From: a bacterium | Lineage (GTDB): Bacteria; Patescibacteriota; Minisyncoccia; Phycocordibacterales; PALSA-1337 | Assembly (NCBI GenBank): GCA_030648705.1 | Contig: JAUSHF010000059.1 | Location: forward strand, 1-7,672 | Direction of reading: 5' to 3' | Length of the DNA: 7,672 nucleotides | In this document: one piece after another, positions 1 through 5,232 of the stretch | Position numbering within the stretch: position 1 is the first letter of the stretch | Layout: every line of letters starts with the position of its first letter | The notes under the pieces: model-generated | Told to the model about the DNA's origin: nothing | The model's database searches: none | Seen by the model: the letters and a program-made list of their open reading frames with translations, nothing else | Made by a program: the position numbers and the translations under genes

Positions 1-57
1 CGAACCTCCGACCTTCCCGGTGTAAACGGGTTGCTCTACCAACTGAGCTAAGCGCGC
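1..57 (-). tRNA. tRNA-Val (anticodon UAC), 3' part outside window
   Basis: On the minus strand the sequence starts with the acceptor strand GCGCGCT, then TA, the D arm GCTC-AGTTGGTA-GAGC, an anticodon arm with loop TTTACAC, a five-base variable loop AGGTC and the T stem GGAGG followed by TTCG. In the 7-base loop, positions 34-36 read TAC, which gives a valine tRNA. The rest of the T arm, the acceptor 3' strand and any CCA lie beyond the window edge. The first anticodon-stem pair (27-43) would be A-A, leaving four solid pairs CCCG/CGGG. Identity rests on the anticodon and standard cloverleaf spacing. Confidence 0.93.
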
Positions 58-84
58 ATTTTTATAATTTTTAAATACTAAGAT

Positions 85-112
85 ACTCTATCACAAAATA
101 TCTTTTTTTCAA
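85..112 (-). promoter_or_regulatory. Candidate promoter for the tRNA gene
   Basis: On the minus strand TTGAAA (107-112) lies 16 bp before TAGAGT (85-90). Initiation would fall about 20 bp upstream of the tRNA 5' end. The -10 match is imperfect and the region is A+T-rich, so chance similarity is possible. Confidence 0.3.
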
Positions 113-158
113 GGAAAATTTAAAAAATTTTAGAAAATGCCAAAAGACGCCAGAAAAT

Positions 159-186
159 TTGCTCCTTTCTGTAAAATATGTAGAAT
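159..186 (+). promoter_or_regulatory. Candidate promoter for the RluA-family gene
   Basis: TTGCTC (159-164) and TAGAAT (181-186) are 16 bp apart. Initiation from this pair would fall at about 192-194, almost on the ATG at 193. An alternative -10, TAAAAT at 172-177, lacks a good -35 but would give a leader of about ten bases. The remaining bases between the tRNA and this gene show no other clear signal. Confidence 0.25.
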
Positions 187-192
187 GGAGTA

Positions 193-936
193 ATGGATAT
201 AAAGATTCTCTATGAAGATAAGAATATATTGGCTATATATAAGCCTACAGGCCTAATGGTACATGCTGACGGAAGATCAGAGGGGCCTTTTTTGACTGAT
301 TGGATTGCAAAGAATTACCCTCTGATTAAGGGAGTAGGAGAGACATCTTATGCTCAGGATGGTAAACCTATCGATCGCCCCGGTATAGTTCATAGATTAG
401 ACAAAGAAACTTCCGGAGTACTTTTGATTGCAAAAAATCCTAAAGCGCATAAATTTTTAAAAAAACAATTCCAGAATCATACCATCAGAAAAGTGTATCG
501 ACTTTTTGTACACGGATCTATATCAGAAAATGATGGACTGATAGATCGTCCTATTGGAAGAAGTAAAAATGATTTCCGAAGATGGTCAGCGCAAAGAGGA
601 ATTAAAGATGATGTTAATAAGAGAGAAGCAGTTACCGACTTTACAGTACTTGCTAGAAAGGTGGATGGAATAAAAATGGGGGAGAGATTCTCATATGTAG
701 AAGCAATGCCGAGAACAGGAAGAACTCATCAGATCAGAGTTCATTTTAAAGCGATAAACTATCCTTTAGTTGGTGATAAACTTTACGCTCCTAATCATCC
801 AGAGTCACTCGGATTTACACGCTTGGCACTACATTCCTACAGTATAGAATTCGAAAATCTCGATGGGAAGAAAATAAAAATCGAAGCACCCTTGACAGAT
901 GATTTTAAAAATGCTGAAAAACTATTTTCTCTATAA
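193..936 (+). CDS. RluA-family 23S rRNA/tRNA pseudouridine synthase, without S4 domain
   Basis: Isomerises specific uridines to pseudouridine in cytoplasmic structural RNA. The 247-aa product opens with the family's ILYEDKNILAIYKPTGLMVH stretch (about 5-24). It carries the catalytic motif HRLDKETSG at 67-75 with the expected nucleophilic Asp70, then KVYRLFVHG (100-108) and the late conserved block PRTGRTHQIRVH (173-184) followed by YPLVGDKLY. There is no N-terminal S4 RNA-binding domain, so the size fits the compact RluA/RluC/RluD-type catalytic domain alone. The target uridine cannot be read from sequence, so I give no symbol. The ATG at 193 is preceded by GGAG at 187-190, only 2 bases away, an unusually short spacing but the best Shine-Dalgarno-like site in the window. 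It stands alone, with its own upstream gap and a 95-bp gap to the next gene. Function is secure; substrate is unknown. Confidence 0.95.
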   Translation: MDIKILYEDKNILAIYKPTGLMVHADGRSEGPFLTDWIAKNYPLIKGVGETSYAQDGKPIDRPGIVHRLDKETSGVLLIAKNPKAHKFLKKQFQNHTIRKVYRLFVHGSISENDGLIDRPIGRSKNDFRRWSAQRGIKDDVNKREAVTDFTVLARKVDGIKMGERFSYVEAMPRTGRTHQIRVHFKAINYPLVGDKLYAPNHPESLGFTRLALHSYSIEFENLDGKKIKIEAPLTDDFKNAEKLFSL

Positions 937-985
937 TTTATCCACTTTTTATTCGCATTTCCCAGAAAATATTTTGCACTTACTG

Positions 986-991
986 TATAAT
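986..991 (+). promoter_or_regulatory. -10 box for the four-gene surface operon
   Basis: TATAAT sits at 986-991, 40 bp before the next start codon, and would give a leader of about 34 bases. There is no good -35 at 16-18 bp upstream; TTGCAC at 974-979 is too close. The whole gap 937-1031 has no gene and no convincing terminator for the preceding gene. Confidence 0.5.
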
Positions 992-1031
992 ATATAGTAA
1001 TAAGTTTCATCATTTTTACTAATCATTTTTT

Positions 1032-1724
1032 ATGACTACAATAAAGGAAATTAATTTGAAAGGGATAATAGGTCTATCACTTATTATATCTTTACTTTTT
1101 GTGTTTTTGTACCCGGTATTAGAGCCTATTACAGCTAATGCTATCGATAGTCAGTTTACTGTTAAACAAACAGTTACTTCAGAGATAGCTTTCGCCACAT
1201 CACCTTCAAACGTTACAATGTCCCCAAGTATTCCAGGTTTGACTGGAGGTACTGCTACAGGTCAGGCTACTTTTTCCGTGATAACAAACAATGCTACTGG
1301 GTATAATGTTACCCTAGTCTCGAGCTCTACAGACGGAGCAATGATGGGTGAGACACAAGGAGGAAAAATAAATGCATACACACCTTCTTCTGTTGGTGTT
1401 CCAGATTACACTTTCTCTGTCGGAGCAAACACAGGAGAGTTTGGTTACACCGTACTTCAAGCTACAGAAGCGGATGCAGGCCCTTTATTTAAGAGTGATG
1501 GAGCAAGTGCTTGTAATACAGGAAGTACTAATGATGGTACGCATTGCTGGTTAAACGCTACGTCATCTGCTGTCACCATAGTGAATAGATCATCAGAAAC
1601 AGCTATAGCTGGTGAGTTAACAACCCTTAACTTTAAAGTGCAAATCACATCAAACCCTTCTCCTATAATTCCTACTGATACCTATACGGCTACGACTACT
1701 ATTACGGCAGTTACAAATCCATAG
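1032..1724 (+). CDS. Exported WxL-like surface protein A with Cys pair
   Basis: A 230-aa secreted protein. A hydrophobic segment at about 11-30 follows a charged N-terminus, and ITANA-ID suggests signal peptidase cleavage near residue 37. The mature part is rich in Thr, Ser, Gly, Asn and Ala and looks all-beta. Key blocks are SPSIPGLTGG (64-73), GYNVTLVSSS (90-99), CNTGS with Cys161 and Cys172-Trp173, and a C-terminal YTATTTITAVTNP. The same blocks occur in the same order in the protein at 2762-3544, so the two are paralogues. The last block resembles the distal motif of Gram-positive WxL domains (Y....WTL...P) with Trp replaced, so a WxL-like fold is an inference. The protein has no C-terminal membrane helix or LPxTG motif, so it would be held at the surface by a partner, plausibly the membrane-anchored protein encoded 8 bp downstream. 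The ATG has no Shine-Dalgarno sequence. Export and paralogy are clear; function is unproven. Confidence 0.82.
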   Translation: MTTIKEINLKGIIGLSLIISLLFVFLYPVLEPITANAIDSQFTVKQTVTSEIAFATSPSNVTMSPSIPGLTGGTATGQATFSVITNNATGYNVTLVSSSTDGAMMGETQGGKINAYTPSSVGVPDYTFSVGANTGEFGYTVLQATEADAGPLFKSDGASACNTGSTNDGTHCWLNATSSAVTIVNRSSETAIAGELTTLNFKVQITSNPSPIIPTDTYTATTTITAVTNP

Positions 1725-1732
1725 AGATTTTT

Positions 1733-2740
1733 ATGTTTATTAATAAAGTAAATATTACAAAATTTGATATTAAAATAGTTTTTAGTACAGCTTTATTTTT
1801 TTTATTATTAATTTATCCTTTCTACGCATCCGCCTTCTCAGTGGAGAAAATAGTCAGTTCTAAAGTAGAAAGTGATTTCGTGGTAGGGCCAGGAAAAAGT
1901 GAATTTATCATTAAACCAGGCGAATCTGTAACTGCGGAGATAATAGTTACGAATAGAATGGGAGTAGATAAGGTTTTTAATTTAAGTACTGAAGATTTTT
2001 CAGGTACAAAGAACATTTCAGATTTACCCATAATACTCTTAGGTAAAGAAAGAGGTCCGTATTCATTAAAAGATTATGTAAGTATAAAGGATAAAACATT
2101 TACTTTACATGATGATGAACGAGCTCGTGTTCCCGTTACCATTAGTATACCTGCCGATGCAGAACCCGGTGGTCTATACGGAAGTGTACTAGTGTCTATG
2201 ACTAGTGATGATGTGAAGAGGAATCTGGCTTCAGGTACAGCAGTAGGGGGTGCAGTAGTTGAAACTAGAGTAGGTAGTTTACTTTTTATAAGAATACCAG
2301 GAAATGTTAAAGAGGAAGGATTGTTTAAAGATTTAACTATTGCTGATAATAGAAAGTTTTTTGCTGGTGGCCCTATAAAGCTGGGATTATTATTCGAAAA
2401 CACCGGTTCAATCCACTTAAATCCTTTTGGAGAGATAATCATAACTAATATTTTAGGACAAGAAGTAGGAAATATTAAAGTAGAGCCATGGTTTGTTCTC
2501 CCAGATTCTATTCGATTAAGAGATATTACTTTTGAGAAGAAATCAGGTTTCATGCTAGGGCCTTATAAAGTCACAGCAAGCATTAATAGGGGTTACGATA
2601 GTGTAGATATAGTTGATCAGAGGGATATTACATTCTGGGTAATCCCATGGAAGCATATGATTGGTTTAGTGTTAGTCATTATGGTTCTATTGATGTCTCT
2701 AAAATTTGTATTAAGTAAGTTTGAAATTAAGAGAAAATAA
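1733..2740 (+). CDS. DUF916-like (WxL-interacting type) membrane-anchored surface protein
   Basis: A 335-aa protein with an N-terminal signal segment (about 12-31, likely cut after ASA at 34), a large extracytoplasmic part, and a membrane helix at about 308-327 followed by a basic tail ending KRK. This gives type I topology. The first domain (about 45-155) has KPGESVTAEIIVTNR, LSTEDFSG, GPYSLKDYV and VPVTISIPADAEPGGLYGSV, a beta-sandwich pattern like the DUF916 domain of WxL-interacting proteins. A second domain (about 180-300) includes GSLLFIRIPG, FENTGSIHLNPFGEI, PWFVLPDSIRLRDI and FWVIPW, like the second, binding-type half of such proteins. In Gram-positive csc clusters, DUF916 proteins are encoded with WxL proteins and bind them or peptidoglycan. 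Here it lies between two WxL-like paralogues with gaps of 8 and 21 bp. I judge the family from pattern recognition without an alignment, so remote homology is likely but the precise partner is inferred. Confidence 0.8.
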   Translation: MFINKVNITKFDIKIVFSTALFFLLLIYPFYASAFSVEKIVSSKVESDFVVGPGKSEFIIKPGESVTAEIIVTNRMGVDKVFNLSTEDFSGTKNISDLPIILLGKERGPYSLKDYVSIKDKTFTLHDDERARVPVTISIPADAEPGGLYGSVLVSMTSDDVKRNLASGTAVGGAVVETRVGSLLFIRIPGNVKEEGLFKDLTIADNRKFFAGGPIKLGLLFENTGSIHLNPFGEIIITNILGQEVGNIKVEPWFVLPDSIRLRDITFEKKSGFMLGPYKVTASINRGYDSVDIVDQRDITFWVIPWKHMIGLVLVIMVLLMSLKFVLSKFEIKRK

Positions 2741-2761
2741 TCCACTTGAAGCAATTCTCCT

Positions 2762-3544
2762 ATGAAGAATTTACACAATAAACATAAATTTATAGTTTAT
2801 ATTCTCGCACTGGTATTTTTTTTGCAATTCTCTTTATTTCTAGATAAGGAGTACCTCTTTGCACAAGTTATGCAAGGTTCTCAATATGAAATCGAAAGTG
2901 ATAGTATAAATATTGGGGGAGTATATTCTACTAGTACTAATTATAGTCTGGTGGATACTTTCGGACAGGTTAGTAGTGGTTTGAGTTCAAGTACAAATTA
3001 CGAATTAAATGCAGGCTTTCTACAGGATGATAGTTCTTCATTAGCCGTCGTTCCACCTAGTGATATTGTACTATCTCCGTCATTGCCAGGTATGACCGGT
3101 GGAACTTCTGACGGTTCTGGTGTGGTTAGCGTTAGTACTGATAATTTTGCAGGCTACAGTATTACCATAAATTCCAGTTCAAATCCTTCTATGACGACCA
3201 CAGGAGCCTCTATAGCTGACTATGTACCATCTAGTGGTTCTGCTGACTTTGATATGGATGTTCCTTCGGGTAACTCGGCATTAGGCTTTACTTCGGAGGG
3301 GGTAGATATAGTACAGAAGTTTAAGGACAACGGGTCTATTTGTAATACAGGTAGTTCCGATAATACAGATGCTTGCTGGACGGGACTGTCTACTACACTA
3401 CAGTCAGTGTCGATGAGTTCAAGTCCTAATTATCCTTTAAGTACAGATACCACTCTTAAGTTTAGAGTAAAAATAGGTAGTGGTAGTGTACAGAAGTCAG
3501 GAGAATATACTGCTACCACCACCATAACCATTCTTCCAAATTAA
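2762..3544 (+). CDS. Exported WxL-like surface protein B with N-terminal GQ/GF motif
   Basis: A 260-aa secreted protein. A basic N-terminus and hydrophobic stretch (about 10-28) form a signal peptide, with cleavage probably near FAQ at 33-35. Residues 36-88 hold a common bacterial surface motif seen as two linked copies: STNYSLVDTFGQVSSG and SSTNYELNAGFLQ. Residues about 100-260 are a paralogue of the protein at 1032-1724: SPSLPGMTGG (105-114), GYSITINSSS (131-140), Cys194 within CNTGS, Cys205-Trp206, and a terminal YTATTTITILPN. The Cys-Cys interval is 11 residues in both proteins. Mature Ser, Thr, Gly and Asn content is high and there is no anchor. It begins 21 bp after the DUF916-like gene and ends 2 bp before the next start, so it is almost surely co-transcribed. 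No Shine-Dalgarno is visible. Likely a structural or ligand-binding surface component held by the neighbouring membrane protein (inference). Confidence 0.82.
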   Translation: MKNLHNKHKFIVYILALVFFLQFSLFLDKEYLFAQVMQGSQYEIESDSINIGGVYSTSTNYSLVDTFGQVSSGLSSSTNYELNAGFLQDDSSSLAVVPPSDIVLSPSLPGMTGGTSDGSGVVSVSTDNFAGYSITINSSSNPSMTTTGASIADYVPSSGSADFDMDVPSGNSALGFTSEGVDIVQKFKDNGSICNTGSSDNTDACWTGLSTTLQSVSMSSSPNYPLSTDTTLKFRVKIGSGSVQKSGEYTATTTITILPN

Positions 3545-3546
3545 TT

Positions 3547-4590
3547 ATGAATTGTAAAATATACAAAATCTTTTCTATCATTCTACTTGTATTAATAAAT
3601 ATAAATATAGTTTTTGCAATAGATAATACTTTTGAGATTAAAGCATTAGTAGGAGGGGAGACCACATCCACTCCTTCTACTACATCTACGACCACTATAC
3701 CCGTCATACAGCCACAGACACGTAGTGGAAAACCACTAAACAAAAATATTTCAAGCACCACACCTGTATTAATAGTAGATTTAAATACAGCTCCTCAAAA
3801 TGTTTTATATTTACGCGCAGTGTTACTAAATAATGTAGTAGTTTTAGATTGGCAGTTACCACTAAATAATGACATTACTGAAGTTAGAGTAGTAAAGTCT
3901 GACCACTATTTTCCGAGAGGTGTTTATGAAGGGGAATTAATTTCCGTGACACTTACAGAGACGGTGAAAGATTTTAAAGTTGAATATAATAAAAAATATT
4001 TTTATACAGTTTTTACAAAAAATTCTAGAGGATTTTATTCCTCGGGATCCATAGTATCTATTTCGATTGGTGAAAATATTCCAGAAATAGATTTTGATAA
4101 AGAAAAAGGTTTTAGAGAATTGTCTAGCGAAGAGTACTGGTTCTCTCAAAATGAAATTATTCTAAATAGAGATAATGGTAAAATATTAGCAAGTACAAAA
4201 TTACCAATATCATTAAATTTTAGAGATGAAAATATTCCTAATTCATCAGAAATTCAGTTAAATATTTTTTCAGAAAATGAACAAAAAAATAGATTTTCTC
4301 AAATCGGAACATTCTTTTTGGCTTTTGATAAGAGTAAAAGTATAAATATCGCATCCATACCACCACTTGAAGAAGGGGAGTATAAGGCAGAAATAAGAGT
4401 GTTTTTAGGTTTAGAACACAAAGTTTATTACAGGGCAATAGAGACTATAAACGTTCAAAACATTGACATCGAAGATGGTAGTTTGTATAGTTTTTCATTT
4501 TTCAATCCTAATTTATGGCTTATTTCCTTAATATTATCTATAATTTTGGTAATTCTCTTAAAAATTCTTAAAAGACTAAATATATATTGA
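3547..4590 (+). CDS. Surface protein with fibronectin-III-like domain and C-terminal membrane anchor
   Basis: A 347-aa protein. The N-terminal hydrophobic segment (about 7-24, ending VFA) looks like a signal peptide. A Thr/Ser/Pro-rich linker follows at about 39-75. Residues about 80-175 resemble a fibronectin type III domain: TAPQNV, VVVLDWQLP with the core Trp, DITEVRVVKS, YFYTVFTKNSRGFYSSGSIVS. A second region (about 190-305), with no family I recognise, is strand-rich and ends YRAIETINVQNIDI. A membrane helix at about 322-341 and a short basic tail (KILKRLNIY) anchor it. The start lies 2 bp after the preceding stop, so it is the last gene of the four-gene run. Topology matches the DUF916-like partner: both project an extracellular beta-rich part from a C-terminal helix. 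A role as adhesion or scaffold component is inferred. The stop is TGA, which fits the standard code. Confidence 0.78.
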   Translation: MNCKIYKIFSIILLVLININIVFAIDNTFEIKALVGGETTSTPSTTSTTTIPVIQPQTRSGKPLNKNISSTTPVLIVDLNTAPQNVLYLRAVLLNNVVVLDWQLPLNNDITEVRVVKSDHYFPRGVYEGELISVTLTETVKDFKVEYNKKYFYTVFTKNSRGFYSSGSIVSISIGENIPEIDFDKEKGFRELSSEEYWFSQNEIILNRDNGKILASTKLPISLNFRDENIPNSSEIQLNIFSENEQKNRFSQIGTFFLAFDKSKSINIASIPPLEEGEYKAEIRVFLGLEHKVYYRAIETINVQNIDIEDGSLYSFSFFNPNLWLISLILSIILVILLKILKRLNIY

Positions 4591-4646
4591 TTTTAATAGC
4601 TTTTTTGCGGATAAAGATATCCCCATTATGCTTATTTGCTATGACG

Positions 4647-4678
4647 AAAAAAAGCATGTAAAATGCTATAATTTTTTT
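4647..4678 (+). terminator. Possible weak terminator overlapping the next promoter
   Basis: Seven A residues (4647-4653) and seven T residues (4672-4678) flank a small hairpin AGCAT-gtaaa-ATGCT (4653-4667). This layout matches a weak, possibly bidirectional intrinsic terminator for the surface operon. The stem is only 5 bp with two G-C pairs, so termination would be inefficient. The same bases form the -10 region of the next promoter, which I consider the better reading. Confidence 0.25.
4664..4672 (+). promoter_or_regulatory. Extended -10 promoter for the HTH/fibre operon
   Basis: TGCTATAAT (4664-4672) is a perfect extended -10 element (TGnTATAAT). No good -35 sits at normal spacing; ATGACG at 4641-4646 is 20 bp away. 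Extended -10 promoters often work without a -35. Initiation is predicted near 4679, giving a leader of about 120 bases. The upstream part of this gap (4591-4646) contains a short hairpin GGATA-aaga-TATCC (4609-4622) without a following T-run and nothing else I can name. Confidence 0.6.
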
Positions 4679-4719
4679 GATGTTAGGTGTATCTCGGATA
4701 GACGAGATATGTTACATCA
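4678..4719 (+). promoter_or_regulatory. Long hairpin at the predicted 5' end of the leader
   Basis: An inverted repeat folds as TGATGT (4678-4683) with ACATCA (4714-4719), four consecutive G-U wobbles (GGTG 4686-4689 with TGTT 4710-4713), then TATCTCG (4690-4696) with CGAGATA (4703-4709), and a 6-base loop GATAGA. The only unpaired stem bases are TA at 4684-4685. The wobbles pair in RNA of this strand but the complement would give A-C mismatches, so an RNA-level role is favoured. It lacks a T-run, so it is not a terminator. Likely a 5'-stabilising or protein/RNA-binding leader element. The stretch 4720-4798 is A+T-rich and shows no further structure or Shine-Dalgarno. Confidence 0.6.
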
Positions 4720-4798
4720 TAAGGTTTTTCAATCAGTTTATTATTAATCCAAAAACAATGTTTTCTAGAGTATTTTTCTAAATAGTTTTAATTAAAAA

Positions 4799-5230
4799 AT
4801 GGCAATTTTTATAAAAAATAAAGAAGCAGCAAAAATGTTTGGACTTAGCCATGATTATATCGGTCAGCTTCTACGCCTCGGAAAAGTCGAAGGAAAGAAA
4901 ATAGATGGGGAGTGGAGAGTCGATCAGGTATCTTTACTTTTGTATATTAAAAATTCAGGGAAAAAGAATTCCGTTAAAAAGAGGAGTAGTTTCTATTTAG
5001 TAGCCTATAAGAAAAGTATAAAGTTTTTCTATACTTTTATTTTTTTAATTGTTGTCACTATTACCTACTTTGTCTTCGTTTCCAGTGAGCCAAAAAGTAC
5101 AGAAGTTGTGGAGGGCGATTTTAATTTAAAAAAGTTAGACACAAAGGTCGGTGAGAATTTACCATATTCAGTTACGAGTTTCTCAGACGAAAGTGGGGGG
5201 TTAAATATTTCAGTTAAAGAATTAAAATAG
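4799..5230 (+). CDS. Membrane-tethered HTH (excisionase/MerR-like) protein, putative regulator
   Basis: A 143-aa protein. Residues about 3-50 form a helix-turn-helix of the HTH_17/excisionase type: IKNKEAAKMFGLSHDYIGQL, then LRLGKVEGKKIDGEWRVDQVSLLLYI, where the KVEGKKIDGEWRV hairpin is typical of winged MerR-like or excisionase domains. A basic stretch (KNSGKKNSVKKRS and YKKSIK, 51-75) precedes one membrane helix at about 76-95. A short acidic tail (96-143) follows. The positive-inside rule puts the DNA-binding domain in the cytoplasm and the tail outside. Such an arrangement recalls one-component membrane regulators of the ToxR/CadC type in layout, not in homology. It ends 2 bp before the giant surface gene, so the two are translated from one message. 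It may regulate its own operon from the membrane, or use the HTH fold for a non-DNA role. There is no Shine-Dalgarno before the ATG. Confidence 0.78.
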   Translation: MAIFIKNKEAAKMFGLSHDYIGQLLRLGKVEGKKIDGEWRVDQVSLLLYIKNSGKKNSVKKRSSFYLVAYKKSIKFFYTFIFLIVVTITYFVFVSSEPKSTEVVEGDFNLKKLDTKVGENLPYSVTSFSDESGGLNISVKELK

Positions 5231-5232
5231 TA

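Noticed and set aside
974..979. TTGCAC as a -35 box
   Set aside because: It is only 6 bp from the TATAAT at 986-991, too close for a sigma70-type pair.
2074..2553. A 159-codon open frame on the minus strand
   Set aside because: It lies wholly inside the DUF916-like gene, which has clear domain and topology evidence; the antisense product matches nothing recognisable.
4588..4590. TGA recoding (code 25, as in Gracilibacteria/SR1)
   Set aside because: Read-through of this TGA would add only one codon before TAA, and no gene contains internal TGA; ordinary stops explain all frames.
4599..4655. GCTTTTTT and AAAAAAGC as arms of a large stem
   Set aside because: The arms are about 40 bp apart and mostly A-T, so pairing is weak and likely due to base composition.
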